Assembly: GCF_021729145.1 (NCBI RefSeq)
Contig: NZ_JAJSLW010000006.1
Location: 186,001-250,000 of the forward strand
From: Membranihabitans maritimus
GTDB lineage: Bacteria; Bacteroidota; Bacteroidia; Chitinophagales; Saprospiraceae
Direction of reading: 5' to 3'
DNA length: 64,000 nt
Positions 26,388-36,524 of the stretch are shown here, piece by piece (the stretch's first letter is position 1; each line of letters starts with the position of its first letter). The notes beneath the pieces were generated by a model. It was given only the letters and a program-made list of their open reading frames with translations, was not told where the DNA came from and searched no databases. The translations under genes and the position numbers were made by a program.

Positions 26388-27668
26388 TTATAATGTAATA
26401 CGTTCAAACCCCGTATAAGGTTTCAAAACAGATGGAATTTCGATCCCCGATTCCGTCTGATTGTTCTCTAACAAAGATGCAACAATTCTTGCCAGGGCCA
26501 ATACACTTCCATTAAGAGTATGAACCAATTCAGATTTTCCACTTTCATTCTTGTACCGTATTTTCATCCTATTACTTTGATAGGTCTCAAAGTTTGATAC
26601 TGAACTTACTTCCAACCATTTTTTTTGCGCAGCTGAATATACTTCAAAATCAAAAGTCAGCGCGGAAGTAAACCCCAAATCGCCACCACACAATCTTAGA
26701 ATCCTAAATGGCAATCCCAAATTTTTAAGCAAATTTCGCACATGTTCTACCATCCAGTCCAGTATATTGTAGGAGTCTTCCGGCTTCGCAATAACAACCA
26801 TTTCTACTTTATCAAATTGATGAACCCGGTTCAAACCTTTTACATCCGCCCCATAACTTCCCGCTTCCCGTCTAAAACATGGAGTATAGGCTGTTAATTT
26901 GTATGGAAGTTCATCAGCGTTAACAATATCTCCCCTAAAAATGTTTGTAACAGGCACTTCTGCCGTAGGAATCAAATACAAATCATCCTTGGTGACATGG
27001 TACATTTGTCCCTCTTTATCCGGAAGTTGTCCCGTCCCTCTTGCCGTAGCAGCATTAACCAAGTACGGGGGAATAATTTCAAGACAACCAGCTTTGGTTG
27101 CCTCATCCAAAAAATACCGGATCAATGCCCTTTGCAAAACAGCTCCTTTGCCCTTATAAACAGGAAAGCCAGACCCCGCGATTTTCACACCAAGATTGAA
27201 ATCAACAAGGTCATACTTTTCAATTAATTCCCAATGAGGTTTTGCCTCATCTCCTAATTGAGGTAATGGTCCGTTCCAATCTTCTGTTATCTCGTTATCT
27301 TCTTCAGTGACACCAGCGGGAACACTTTCATGTGGCACGTTAGGGATCTCCAAAAGATTCGCCTCCAACGCCTCTTCCGTTTCTTTTAACTTCTCCTCAT
27401 AAAAACCGACCTTTTGTTTCAGATCTGCCACCTCTCCTTTTAGCGATTCAGCTTCATTTCCTTTACCGGATTTAAATAAATCACCAATTTTTTTTGATGC
27501 TTTATTTATATTACTTAGGATTTCATCTGACTCAGTTTGAAGGGTTTTGCGATCGTCATCCAATTTAATAACTTCATCAACTTTGGTTTCTACATCTTTT
27601 ATCCCCCTTTTTTCCAGGCTTTTAATGACAAAATCTCTATTTTTACGAATTCTTTTTACCTCAAGCAT
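26388..27668 (-). CDS. serS: Seryl-tRNA synthetase
   Basis: Charges serine tRNAs, including the tRNA-Ser at 2214. 426 residues: N-terminal antiparallel coiled coil (about 30-105), then the class II catalytic core with PTAEVPVTNIF, CFRREAGSYGADVKGLNRVHQFDKVE and the motif 3 region NGSVLALARIVASLLEN. Start ATG at 27668 with LEVKRIRKNRDFV. A TATCTTTG box lies 32 nt upstream. It diverges from rho. Confidence 0.97.
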   Translation of the reverse strand: MLEVKRIRKNRDFVIKSLEKRGIKDVETKVDEVIKLDDDRKTLQTESDEILSNINKASKKIGDLFKSGKGNEAESLKGEVADLKQKVGFYEEKLKETEEALEANLLEIPNVPHESVPAGVTEEDNEITEDWNGPLPQLGDEAKPHWELIEKYDLVDFNLGVKIAGSGFPVYKGKGAVLQRALIRYFLDEATKAGCLEIIPPYLVNAATARGTGQLPDKEGQMYHVTKDDLYLIPTAEVPVTNIFRGDIVNADELPYKLTAYTPCFRREAGSYGADVKGLNRVHQFDKVEMVVIAKPEDSYNILDWMVEHVRNLLKNLGLPFRILRLCGGDLGFTSALTFDFEVYSAAQKKWLEVSSVSNFETYQSNRMKIRYKNESGKSELVHTLNGSVLALARIVASLLENNQTESGIEIPSVLKPYTGFERITL

Positions 27669-27699
27669 ACTTTTTTTGTTGTTTCTTTCATATTTTTTG

Positions 27700-27707
27700 C
27701 AAAGATA
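27700..27707 (-). promoter_or_regulatory. Putative -7 box for serS operon
   Basis: On the minus strand TATCTTTG matches TAnnTTTG and would give a leader of roughly 25 nt to the serS ATG. No clear -33 TTG. Confidence 0.45.
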
Positions 27708-27898
27708 TAGGCATCTTTAAAAAAAAGCACTTATTTTTGCGTCAAGATTATAAAATTAATCTTTTGATTTGATATACTCCTTTTTTTATTGTTAGATTCA
27801 ATTTCCATAGTTTACATCTAGATCTTGAATAATTCGTAACATAAACCAACGGTATCATTTTATTTATTTATCAATCGATTTAAAGAAAGTTTAATCAT

Positions 27899-29641
27899 AT
27901 GTATGATATTTTGCAGTTGAATGACATGCTCGTTCCAGAGCTAAGAGAACTTGCGGAAAATTTAGGTTTAAAAAAATACAAGCGCCTGAATAAAAAGGAC
28001 TTAATATATAAGATCCTGGATGCACAAGCTATGCAGAAAGAGGACGGTGAAAAAGGCGAAAAAGATAAAGCAGCAGCCCCCAAAAAACCGGAATCAAAAA
28101 GTAATCCCAATCAACCAGATAACTCAGATAGTAATCAAAATTCATCTGGCAGAAGGAGAAGACGGGTCACAAACACCCCAAATAGTCCCAATACTAAAAA
28201 AGGACAAAATCAAGGCGGTGCTAATCAAAAACCTTCTGAGAAAACTCAGCAAAACAGTACACGCTCCCCAAAACAGAATCCTGGCAGTAACGCCCCAAAA
28301 GCAAATACGCCTAACAACAACAGTAATACCAATCCAAAGAACACTTCTGACAAAAACAATAAATCGGACAATAAAGACCAAAATAGCCCAAAAAACAGCT
28401 CTCACAAAGAGAATCACAGAAAAGAAAATACACAAAACAGTTCTTCGGATAGACAAAAAAAGTCAAACGATCAAGAAAGAAATGATCAAAAAAAGAAAGA
28501 AAAGTCTTTTGATATTGACCTAGATGGTGCGATTGAAGGCATGGGAGTGCTCGAAATGATGCCTGATGGTTATGGTTTTTTGAGATCAGCCGATTTCAAT
28601 TACATTTCTTCACCAGACGATATTTATGTCTCCCCTTCTCAGATCAAACTTTTTGGACTGAGAACAGGAGATACCATATTAGGAACAATCCGACCTCCAA
28701 AAGACGGTGAAAAATATTTTGCTTTATTGAAAGTAACAAAAATTAATGGACTCGATCCGAAGTTAGTTCGAGAAAGAGTTTCCTTTGATTATTTGACTCC
28801 CTTATTCCCCAATGAAAAGTTCAATTTGACATCCTCTCCTACTGGACGTGATATTGGGAATAGAATGATCGACTTATTTGCACCAATCGGAAAAGGTCAA
28901 AGGGGATTGATTGTGGCACAACCCAAAACAGGTAAGACATTTTTGCTAAAGGATGTAGCTAATGCAATTGCAAAAAATAATCCGGAATGTTATATGATCG
29001 TATTACTGATCGATGAAAGACCGGAAGAGGTGACAGATATGAAAAGAAGTGTCAAAGGAGAAGTAATCGCTTCCACCTTTGATGAGCCTGCCGATAACCA
29101 TGTAAAAGTAGCTGGCATCGTCCTTGAGAAAGCCAAAAGATTAGTGGAATCAGGACACGATGTAGTTATTCTACTCGATTCCATTACGCGACTAGCCAGA
29201 GCCTATAATACAGTAGCTCCTGCCAGTGGTAAAGTATTGTCAGGTGGTGTTGAGGCAAACGCTCTTCACAAGCCCAAAAAATTCTTTGGTGCGGCACGTA
29301 ATATAGAAAACGGAGGATCACTTACTATTTTAGCTACGGCCCTTATCGATACCGGATCAAAAATGGACGGCGTAATATTTGAAGAATTTAAGGGAACTGG
29401 TAACATGGAACTTCAATTGGATAGGTCGCTTGCCAACAAGAGATTGTATCCTGCAATAGACCTTACCAAGTCAAGTACTCGAAGGGAAGAGCTATTGCTC
29501 GATAAAGATACTTTACAAAGAATGTTTATCCTACGCAAATACCTGGCTGATATGAAACCGGATGAAGCAATGGAACATATTCGAAGATTGATGCTAAACA
29601 CAAGTGACAATCAGGAATTTTTGGCTTCCATGAATGGATAA
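27899..29641 (+). CDS. rho: Transcription termination factor Rho with long disordered insertion
   Basis: A hexameric RNA helicase that ends untranslated transcripts. 580 residues, longer than the ~420 of E. coli Rho. Order: Rho_N helical domain (1-47, [20 protein letters not shown]), a low-complexity region rich in Asn, Lys, Ser and Pro (about 48-202), the cold-shock RNA-binding domain ([15 protein letters not shown]), and the ATPase with Walker [12 protein letters not shown], Walker [17 protein letters not shown] and the Q/R loop region. Long insertions are characteristic of Bacteroidota Rho and in a Bacteroides species promote phase separation. A hairpin at 29705 probably marks the transcript end. 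Confidence 0.96.
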   Translation: MYDILQLNDMLVPELRELAENLGLKKYKRLNKKDLIYKILDAQAMQKEDGEKGEKDKAAAPKKPESKSNPNQPDNSDSNQNSSGRRRRRVTNTPNSPNTKKGQNQGGANQKPSEKTQQNSTRSPKQNPGSNAPKANTPNNNSNTNPKNTSDKNNKSDNKDQNSPKNSSHKENHRKENTQNSSSDRQKKSNDQERNDQKKKEKSFDIDLDGAIEGMGVLEMMPDGYGFLRSADFNYISSPDDIYVSPSQIKLFGLRTGDTILGTIRPPKDGEKYFALLKVTKINGLDPKLVRERVSFDYLTPLFPNEKFNLTSSPTGRDIGNRMIDLFAPIGKGQRGLIVAQPKTGKTFLLKDVANAIAKNNPECYMIVLLIDERPEEVTDMKRSVKGEVIASTFDEPADNHVKVAGIVLEKAKRLVESGHDVVILLDSITRLARAYNTVAPASGKVLSGGVEANALHKPKKFFGAARNIENGGSLTILATALIDTGSKMDGVIFEEFKGTGNMELQLDRSLANKRLYPAIDLTKSSTRREELLLDKDTLQRMFILRKYLADMKPDEAMEHIRRLMLNTSDNQEFLASMNG

Positions 29642-29673
29642 GCTGAAAAAAATACCAAGAATTACCAATTAAT

Positions 29674-29704
29674 TTTGATACTTAAGAAATAACTTCTAAA
29701 TTTG
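29674..29704 (+). promoter_or_regulatory. Promoter for rpmH-rnpA
   Basis: TTTG (29674-29677), a 19-nt spacer and TAAATTTG (29697-29704) match the Bacteroidota vegetative promoter consensus in both boxes and spacing. It predicts a start about 45 nt before rpmH. Confidence 0.75.
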
Positions 29705-29735
29705 TGCTCCCTTTTAAGTGGGAGCATTAATTTTT
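29705..29735 (+). terminator. Hairpin between rho and rpmH, probable rho terminator
   Basis: Stem TGCTCCC/GGGAGCA with an 8-nt loop, followed by TTAATTTTT. The rpmH start site predicted from the box at 29697 falls inside the left arm, so only rho read-through RNA would hold the full hairpin. An rpmH leader role is the alternative. Confidence 0.5.
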
Positions 29736-29755
29736 AATAAAAAGAAGACTGAATC

Positions 29756-29911
29756 ATGAAAAGGACATTTCAGCCATCAGTACGAAAAAGGAAAAATAAA
29801 CACGGTTTTAGATCTAGAATGAGTACTAAAAACGGGAGAAAGGTTATCAATAGAAGAAGAAGAAAAGGAAGGCAAAAACTATCAGTTTCCTCTGAATTCA
29901 AATTGAAATAA
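29756..29911 (+). CDS. rpmH: 50S ribosomal protein L34
   Basis: A 51-residue basic protein starting [21 protein letters not shown], with [20 protein letters not shown], the diagnostic L34 sequence. It is slightly longer than E. coli L34 (46) because of a short C-terminal tail, SVSSEFKLK. rnpA begins 14 nt downstream, the classical pairing. It is driven by the promoter at 29674. Confidence 0.98.
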   Translation: MKRTFQPSVRKRKNKHGFRSRMSTKNGRKVINRRRRKGRQKLSVSSEFKLK

Positions 29912-29925
29912 GATCATCCCCTGGA

Positions 29926-30324
29926 ATGTCTCAATTCCGTTTTCCAAAATCAGAAAAGCTCAAAGATGAGCATGCAATAAAAGACTTATTTGAAAACGGG
30001 AAAAAAATAAAGTTCTATCCCATCCTATTTTTATATGGCACGATAAAACGTGCTCCAATTGAAAAAAAGGCACCACCAACCATCCAATGTGCCTTTACTG
30101 TATCCAAAAGACGCTTCAAAAAAGCCACTGATCGCAATCGAATAAAAAGGGTAATGCGCGAAGCGTACCGTTTGCAGAAACATAAAATAGCAGAAGTGAT
30201 CACTTCTGCGGAAACGGATGATCAGGTCGGATTAATATTGTTGTATATCGGTAAAGAAATTCCGATATTTTCCAGCGTTAATAAAGCTATTAATCGTTTC
30301 ATTCTAAAACAACCGGCAGAATGA
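29926..30324 (+). CDS. rnpA: Ribonuclease P protein component
   Basis: Basic cofactor of the RNase P ribozyme in tRNA 5' maturation. 132 residues; the RNR signature is seen in KKATDRNRIKRVMREAYR, preceded by AFTVSKRRFK and the N-terminal FPKSEKLKDEHAIKDLFENG. Its stop overlaps the start of the next gene as ATGA. Confidence 0.95.
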   Translation: MSQFRFPKSEKLKDEHAIKDLFENGKKIKFYPILFLYGTIKRAPIEKKAPPTIQCAFTVSKRRFKKATDRNRIKRVMREAYRLQKHKIAEVITSAETDDQVGLILLYIGKEIPIFSSVNKAINRFILKQPAE

Positions 30325-30824
30325 AATCAATTATAATTATCCTTTTCTTTCTTTACCTCCAACCTTATAAGGCATACACACAAGTTTTTCTCCAACTTGA
30401 GAAAATCGGTAATACTAAAACACTCAAAATTCCTGTAGGAAGTGAAATTGAATTCAAATTAAAGGGAAGAGATTATTATACAAAAGAGAAAATAACAGGG
30501 TTTCGACCGGACCAAGGTGTAGTTATTACCGAAAGCGAAGTATTTTTTGCGGATAGTATATATTCTATAATTCCCAATGATTTTTATCACAGGAAAGGGA
30601 GATTCTTTATTTACCCTTTATATACATTAGGAGCTACAGGCACTTTATCCGGAATTATAGGGACTATTTATGAAAAAAGATTTAGAGCCGGTCTATTGCT
30701 TCCGGGGCCAATCGTATTCGGAATCGCCTGGTTACTCCACCAATGGATTGACCGTCCCTATGTAGCCAATAAAGGATGGAGGTTCCGGGTTGTTGATTTG
30801 CGAATGTCCGTACCGGAAGAATAA
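30321..30824 (+). CDS. Hypothetical exported protein, rnpA-coupled
   Basis: 167 residues, not recognised. A cleavable signal peptide (MKSIIIILFFLYLQPYKAYTQ) precedes a small beta-rich stretch (TLKIPVGSEIEFKLKGRDYY, VVITESEVFFADSIYSI) that resembles a PilZ- or SH3-like fold only superficially, then a hydrophobic segment (GATGTLSGIIGTIY...GLLLPGPIVFGIAWLL) that may be one or two membrane helices. It overlaps rnpA by 4 nt and converges with aroQ 7 nt away. No function can be proposed. Confidence 0.75.
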   Translation: MKSIIIILFFLYLQPYKAYTQVFLQLEKIGNTKTLKIPVGSEIEFKLKGRDYYTKEKITGFRPDQGVVITESEVFFADSIYSIIPNDFYHRKGRFFIYPLYTLGATGTLSGIIGTIYEKRFRAGLLLPGPIVFGIAWLLHQWIDRPYVANKGWRFRVVDLRMSVPEE

Positions 30825-30831
30825 ATATAGA

Positions 30832-31263
30832 TTATTTCTGAAGTATAAATTCCAACGCCAGTCTGTACCCCTTCAATCCCATTCCAATAATAATTCCATC
30901 ACATACCGGACTTAAATATGAGTGGTGCCTGAATACTTCTCTTTTGTGAATGTTGCTAATATGGACTTCCACCTTAGGTATGGATATATTGGCCAAGGCA
31001 TCATGTATAGCCACGGATGTATGCGTATAGGCTCCGGCATTAATAATTATTCCAGAGACAGAAGAAGAATATTTCTGGATACAATCTATTAGCTCCCCTT
31101 CTGAATTGGATTGAAAATACTCTAATTCTAACGTATTTGAATACAAATCTTTTAACTCATCCAAGTAATCCGTAAAAGTCGTACTCCCATAAATTTCCGG
31201 CTGACGGGTACCCAATAAATTTAAATTTGGCCCATTTATAATTAAAACTGATAATTTTTCCAT
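30832..31263 (-). CDS. aroQ: Type II 3-dehydroquinate dehydratase
   Basis: Third step of the shikimate pathway. The 143-residue protein has INGPNLNLLGTRQPEIYG (with the catalytic Tyr), QSNSEGELID, IINAGAYTHTSVAIHDAL and EVHISNIHKREVFRHHS (catalytic His region), the full type II signature set. It starts 1 nt after recQ and is surely co-transcribed with it. Confidence 0.96.
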   Translation of the reverse strand: MEKLSVLIINGPNLNLLGTRQPEIYGSTTFTDYLDELKDLYSNTLELEYFQSNSEGELIDCIQKYSSSVSGIIINAGAYTHTSVAIHDALANISIPKVEVHISNIHKREVFRHHSYLSPVCDGIIIGMGLKGYRLALEFILQK

Positions 31264-31264
31264 A

Positions 31265-33466
31265 TTAGTTAGCTAGCTCAGACAAGAATTTTATTCTTAC
31301 TAATCGTATTTCATCACTATTGATATCATCTTCTTCTAATTCAGCCAGAGCATCTTCAAGGGAATCACTTTCCGCTTCCATAAAATATTCATAAATATCC
31401 TCAATAACATATTCATCTATATTCTCGTCCAGGTAATAATCAATATTTAATTTTGTTCCTGAAAAAACAATGATCTCCAGTTCCTCTAACAATTCATTAT
31501 AACTCATATTAATTGCTGAAGCCAGGTCTTCCATGTCCATTTGCTTGTCAATTCCCTGAATAATTGCCACTTTAGACTTGGATTTATTCGCAACTGTTTT
31601 AACAACAAACCCTTCGGGCCTTTCTATATCATTCTCTTCTACATAGTCTGCAATTAACTTGAGAAATGGCCTTGCGTACCTTTTCGCTTTGCCTATGCTT
31701 ACGCCTGAGATCTTGGTCATATCCTCCATACTCAACGGATATTGAGTCGCCATATCTTCCAGTGAAATCTCCTGAAACATTACATATTTTGGAATCCTTT
31801 TCCTCTTGGCTTCCCTGTCACGAAGGCTACAAAGCATTTTAAACAAAATGTTATCTACTGCACCACCACGCCCCACTGATGGATCGTAACCACTTTCTTC
31901 CATTTTTTTGTAGCTCCGGTTAATTCCCAACCAAAGTTCACTGGGGTTTTGTATAAAATCTTTGCCTTTATCACTTAGCTTCAAAACACCATACGTCTCA
32001 ATATCTTTGAACAAAAACTTTTTTAATATTCCCTGTCTGTACATTGTATTCCAAAAATCTTTGCCCTTATCCTTCCCGGAACCAAACCATTGATGTTCGT
32101 TGAGACTAAAACTTTTCAATGTTTCATTTTCTTCCCCCATCAAAAATTTGACCAACATTTTAGAAGTATAATTCTCTTTTAGTGAATCAATGACACTTAA
32201 TGCATGGACCATTTGATTCGATACTTCCTCTTTTTCGACGGGATGCCTGCAATTATCACACATATCATTGCACTTATCCCTGGTATAAGATTCTCCAAAA
32301 TAATTAAGAAGGAAAGCCCGCCTGCATTCTGAAGTCTCTGCGTAGTCCATTACTTCCTGCAACAATACCATTCCCATTTCTCGTTCAGCTACAGGCTTGT
32401 CTCTTAGGAATTTCTCCAATTTCAATAAATCCTTGGGCGAATAAAAAGCCAGACACCTTCCTTCTAATCCATCTCTACCCGCTCTCCCGGTCTCCTGGTA
32501 ATAATTTTCAATACTCTTTGGCATATCATAATGAATCACAAACCTCACATCAGGCTTGTCTATCCCCATCCCAAACGCTATCGTAGCACATATCACTTTT
32601 ACGTCCTCCATAAGAAAAGCATCCTGTGTATTGGCACGGGTATTTGCATCCAATCCTGCGTGATATGGGGCCGCATTGATATTATTCATATTCAACGTCT
32701 CCGCCAGTTCCTCCGTAGTCTTTCGATTCTGTACATAAATAATTCCCGAAGGGTCATTCATTTCATTGATGAATTGGATAATCTCTTTTATTGCATTTTG
32801 CTTATTTACCTTAGGACGTATTTCATAGTATAAATTAGTCCGGTTAAATGAAGAAACATATTTATTGTAACTCCCTAAATTGAGATTCTTAACTATATCG
32901 CTCTGGACCTTTGGGGTAGCTGTAGCGGTAAGGGCCATGATGGGTATATTGGGTCCTATTGAATCCACCATGAACTTAATCTTTCGATATTCCGGTCGAA
33001 AATCGTGCCCCCATTCAGAGATACAATGTGCTTCATCCACTGCCACCAAAGAAATATTTACGCGATTAAAAAAACTAAGGTATTCCTCCTTTGTAAGCGT
33101 TTCCGGAGCTACATATAATATTTTTGTTTCTCCCTCAGTAATATCACTCATTACTTTCCGGATCTGAGCCTTATTCAATGATGAATTTAAAAAATGGGCT
33201 ATACTATCAGACTGGCTATACCCTCGTATCAAATCTACTTGATTCTTCATCAAAGCAATTAATGGGGAAATAACAATAGCAGTGCCTTCCGATAAAATTG
33301 CTGGTAATTGATAACACAGAGATTTTCCACCACCGGTAGGCATAATAACAAAAGTATCATGGCCCGAAAGAATGCTATTAATAATCTCTTCCTGAGGTCC
33401 CTTAAATTGATCAAAGCCAAAATACTGCTGAAGAGCCCCTTGCAGTGATTTCTCTTTAAACTCCAT
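31265..33466 (-). CDS. recQ: ATP-dependent DNA helicase RecQ
   Basis: 3'-5' helicase of recombination and fork repair. 733 residues: helicase motif I MPTGGGKSLCYQLPA, DEAH box DEAHCISEWGHDFRPEY, motif VI QETGRAGRDG, a zinc-binding region with Cys in ECRRAFLLNYFGE...CNDMCDNC, winged-helix, an HRDC-like domain (MEDMTKISGVSIGKAKRYARPFL) and an acidic C-terminal extension of about 100 residues. It diverges from kdsD across a 99-bp spacer, an arrangement frequent in Bacteroidota. Confidence 0.96.
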   Translation of the reverse strand: MEFKEKSLQGALQQYFGFDQFKGPQEEIINSILSGHDTFVIMPTGGGKSLCYQLPAILSEGTAIVISPLIALMKNQVDLIRGYSQSDSIAHFLNSSLNKAQIRKVMSDITEGETKILYVAPETLTKEEYLSFFNRVNISLVAVDEAHCISEWGHDFRPEYRKIKFMVDSIGPNIPIMALTATATPKVQSDIVKNLNLGSYNKYVSSFNRTNLYYEIRPKVNKQNAIKEIIQFINEMNDPSGIIYVQNRKTTEELAETLNMNNINAAPYHAGLDANTRANTQDAFLMEDVKVICATIAFGMGIDKPDVRFVIHYDMPKSIENYYQETGRAGRDGLEGRCLAFYSPKDLLKLEKFLRDKPVAEREMGMVLLQEVMDYAETSECRRAFLLNYFGESYTRDKCNDMCDNCRHPVEKEEVSNQMVHALSVIDSLKENYTSKMLVKFLMGEENETLKSFSLNEHQWFGSGKDKGKDFWNTMYRQGILKKFLFKDIETYGVLKLSDKGKDFIQNPSELWLGINRSYKKMEESGYDPSVGRGGAVDNILFKMLCSLRDREAKRKRIPKYVMFQEISLEDMATQYPLSMEDMTKISGVSIGKAKRYARPFLKLIADYVEENDIERPEGFVVKTVANKSKSKVAIIQGIDKQMDMEDLASAINMSYNELLEELEIIVFSGTKLNIDYYLDENIDEYVIEDIYEYFMEAESDSLEDALAELEEDDINSDEIRLVRIKFLSELAN

Positions 33467-33565
33467 AATTGATATTTTACATTAAATCTTAATTCACATA
33501 CGAACTCAATATGGTTCTATCAATTAAAATATCTATTTTTCGTGAAATTTCACACATAAAATCAG

Positions 33566-34534
33566 ATGAATGTGCACAAATCATCTTTAAAGATAGCAAC
33601 TGAGACCCTCAAACTGGAAAAAAACACTATTGAAAATTTAATTCCTGAAATTGGTCCAGCCTTTGAAGAAGTTGTCCAAGCAATTCACCTGTCCAAAGGT
33701 AAATTAATTATTACAGGAATTGGAAAAAGTGCGATTATTGGTCAAAAAATTGTTGCAACTCTCAATTCCACTGGGACCATTTCTACATTTTTACATGCGG
33801 CAGACGCTATTCACGGAGACCTGGGTGTTATAGATCGGTACGATATTATACTTTTCATTTCTAAAAGTGGTAATACTCCCGAGATAAAGATTATTCATAA
33901 TATCATCGAAAAGTTTGGTAACAAATCCATTGCCATGACCGCCCATAAGGAATCATATCTGGCATTACACTCTGATTTTTTATTATTTACACCCGTAAAA
34001 TATGAAGCAGATAATGACAATCTTGCGCCGACTTGTAGCTCTATTGCACAACTTGCTATGGGTGATGCCCTCGCAATGTGCTTATCGGCACTAAAAAATT
34101 TTAGTAAGGACGATTTTGCTAAGTTTCATCCAGGTGGAAGCCTCGGCAAAAAGCTTTATTTAAAAGTCCAACATTTGCTCCACTTACACGAAAAGCCTAT
34201 GGTATCTCAAGAAACTTCCATTGAAAAAGTCATCCTTGAAATAACTGCAAAAAGACTGGGGGCTACGGCCGTAATACACGATAATAGAATTACAGGTATT
34301 ATTACAGATGGGGATTTACGTAGAATGCTCCTGCACGAAAAATTTAATTCAACTGTAAAAGCTATTGATATTATGACCTTGAATCCAATTTCAATTAGTC
34401 CGGATGAAATGGCAATATCGGCTATTCAGATTATGAAAAAAAACAGTATTACCCAACTGATTGTAACAGAAAAAAATGAATATCTGGGGATGGTTCATCT
34501 ACATGATTTACTAAAAGAAGGCATAGCCGAATAA
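33566..34534 (+). CDS. kdsD: KpsF/GutQ-type sugar-phosphate isomerase (arabinose-5-phosphate isomerase)
   Basis: Converts ribulose-5-phosphate to arabinose-5-phosphate for KDO synthesis. 322 residues: a SIS domain with GIGKSAIIGQK, HGDLGVI and FISKSGNTPEI, the link FHPGGSLGK, then two CBS domains (ATAVIHDNRITGIITDGDLRRML and NSITQLIVTEKNEYLGMVHLHDLL). A rhomboid gene starts 10 nt later. Confidence 0.93.
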   Translation: MNVHKSSLKIATETLKLEKNTIENLIPEIGPAFEEVVQAIHLSKGKLIITGIGKSAIIGQKIVATLNSTGTISTFLHAADAIHGDLGVIDRYDIILFISKSGNTPEIKIIHNIIEKFGNKSIAMTAHKESYLALHSDFLLFTPVKYEADNDNLAPTCSSIAQLAMGDALAMCLSALKNFSKDDFAKFHPGGSLGKKLYLKVQHLLHLHEKPMVSQETSIEKVILEITAKRLGATAVIHDNRITGIITDGDLRRMLLHEKFNSTVKAIDIMTLNPISISPDEMAISAIQIMKKNSITQLIVTEKNEYLGMVHLHDLLKEGIAE

Positions 34535-34544
34535 ATGATTTCAT

Positions 34545-35252
34545 ATGATTTTCCCAATTGGCGATGATAATATTAAGGGCGGGGCAAAGCCTGTTTTTAC
34601 GTATTTCTTCCTTTTATCGAATATTTTAATCTATATCTATGAGGTGAGCCTGGGAGGCAATTATCTACAGGTTTTTTTTAACACATTCGGTACAGTACCC
34701 AAGGATTTTCTAAATGGTCATAAACTTTATTCTGTGTTCACAAATATGTTTTTACACGGTGGGATGGCTCATTTGGTAGGGAATATGCTATTTCTTTGGA
34801 TCTTTGGAGACAACATTGAAGCGGTTTTCGGCAATATAAAGTTTTTCCTCTTCTACATAGCGGGAGGGGTTATTGCATCGCTTGTTCACATTGGAATGAA
34901 TTACCAAAGTACCATTCCCAGCCTCGGAGCCAGTGGAGCTATTTCAGCTGTCCTGGGAGCTTATCTTATATTGTTTCCCAGATCAAGAATAAAAATGATT
35001 TTTATCATATTTTTTATGACCTTTTATATTCCTGCTTTATTTTTTATCGGGTTCTGGTTTTTCCAGCAATTTTTATCGGTGTATAATGAAGCCGGTCAAA
35101 TGCCGGCCCAAACACAAGGAGTAGCATGGTGGGCCCATATCGGGGGCTTTATCTTTGGAGTTATTGTAGGGTTCTTCTTTCGTACCAAAGCAAAAACTTA
35201 TGAATTTGTAAGGGAGTATAACAACCGCTTCAACCATTCAAAGTATCGTTAG
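34545..35252 (+). CDS. Rhomboid-family intramembrane serine protease (second copy)
   Basis: 235 residues and about six membrane helices. HGGMAHLVGNMLFLWIFGDN is the rhomboid loop, GASGAISAVLGAYL holds the catalytic Ser, and WWAHIGGFIFG holds the catalytic His. It differs clearly from the copy at 6293. The 3' end overlaps the convergent O-antigen ligase-like gene by 23 bp. It is probably co-transcribed with kdsD. Confidence 0.92.
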   Translation: MIFPIGDDNIKGGAKPVFTYFFLLSNILIYIYEVSLGGNYLQVFFNTFGTVPKDFLNGHKLYSVFTNMFLHGGMAHLVGNMLFLWIFGDNIEAVFGNIKFFLFYIAGGVIASLVHIGMNYQSTIPSLGASGAISAVLGAYLILFPRSRIKMIFIIFFMTFYIPALFFIGFWFFQQFLSVYNEAGQMPAQTQGVAWWAHIGGFIFGVIVGFFFRTKAKTYEFVREYNNRFNHSKYR

Positions 35253-36426
35253 AAAGTGCAGTCAATGCTGCAAAAGAAGTACAGCCCAAAAATCCCAGAA
35301 ACGTATTTTCTACGAGGCAGCTAATCATAAATAATATAAATACAGAACCAAAAAGAGGATCTTTATACATACCGGTGTTATAAAACATATACCCTAAAGC
35401 ATATAATATTATCCCCAACCCAACAACCCCAAAACCAGCGAACCATGTAATAAACATATTATGTGGATAGAGTGAAGCAATTACATTTTCTTCTCTTTGG
35501 AAAATCCACGACATTTCATCTCTTAAATCTCCAATACCTACGCCAATAATGGGATGAGATATTCCAATTTTCCATCCCAAACCAATAGACTTCAAGCGCA
35601 TTGCATCAGAATAATACGTCCATGAATAACTATCCAAATTACCCATATCATCTACCCAATAAGACCACTTTGCCTGGAGAGAGGGAAAAACCAGGAATGA
35701 TATAATTGCTAATACAGGTAAGCCAAATGCGAAATACTTCCATGAAAAGTCCCATCGGGCATTGGCCCATATTATTAGCAAAATAATTCCTACATACATT
35801 AATATGATACCAGTCCTGACGGCTAAAAGATGAACCCCGAAAAACAGAATTAACGTAAAAAAAAGTACTGTAATTTTTCTCTTTATAGAATGATTGAATT
35901 CCAAAAACGAAGCCAGTCCAATTAAAGTAGCAATAGCCAATAAAATACTCGTTCGTATATGATTCATTGGCAATGGTATAGAGCCTCCCTTATAAATGTC
36001 ATTATTTATTGTATCAGAATTCCCTGCATATATGTATATGATGTAAATACAAAGGGCCATTCCTCCCCAAATAAACTGGTTTAATATCATTTTTCTGTTT
36101 CGGCTAATTAATTCGGGATTAATGTGGAAGCCTGCAGGAATTATTATTAAAGGCAAGCTGGCCTTCCATAAATTAAACCAATCTCTTGTATTATAAGTCC
36201 AAAGTCCAGATATGAATACTACAAATGATATAATTAAATATGGGGTCATTGACCGTAAAAATCCCGGCATTTTCATTCTCTTTGCTTCAAAAAGCACCAT
36301 TACTACAAAACAACCCAACAAAATGGATATTACAGCTTTTGAAAAGTAAAATGCCCAGGGAAGCAATAACCAAATTCCCAATAACAACCTCTCCTGCCAA
36401 TTCAGGTTAATTTTTTTTATATCCAT
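35230..36426 (-). CDS. O-antigen ligase/polymerase-like membrane protein
   Basis: 398 residues with about 10-12 membrane segments. The Wzy_C-type features are AVRTGIILMYVGIILLI and the large periplasmic loop ending IGVGIGDLRDEM...SLYPHNMFITWFAGFGVVGLG, with the conserved His. It would join or polymerise surface glycan on the periplasmic side. No other glycan-assembly genes adjoin it. It overlaps the end of the rhomboid gene by 23 bp, tail to tail. Confidence 0.8.
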   Translation of the reverse strand: MDIKKINLNWQERLLLGIWLLLPWAFYFSKAVISILLGCFVVMVLFEAKRMKMPGFLRSMTPYLIISFVVFISGLWTYNTRDWFNLWKASLPLIIIPAGFHINPELISRNRKMILNQFIWGGMALCIYIIYIYAGNSDTINNDIYKGGSIPLPMNHIRTSILLAIATLIGLASFLEFNHSIKRKITVLFFTLILFFGVHLLAVRTGIILMYVGIILLIIWANARWDFSWKYFAFGLPVLAIISFLVFPSLQAKWSYWVDDMGNLDSYSWTYYSDAMRLKSIGLGWKIGISHPIIGVGIGDLRDEMSWIFQREENVIASLYPHNMFITWFAGFGVVGLGIILYALGYMFYNTGMYKDPLFGSVFILFMISCLVENTFLGFLGCTSFAALTALSNDTLNG

Positions 36427-36524
36427 TTCTTATTCCTATCAAAAAACTATAATACTATAGTATCTATACTATAAATTCAAATTTGATAAATTCTCATTCC
36501 CTTTCATTCAAAATAATAAAATTA

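Noticed and set aside
28020-28523. 167-codon frame inside rho
   Set aside because: It is the shifted reading of the low-complexity Asn/Lys-rich region and has no independent evidence.
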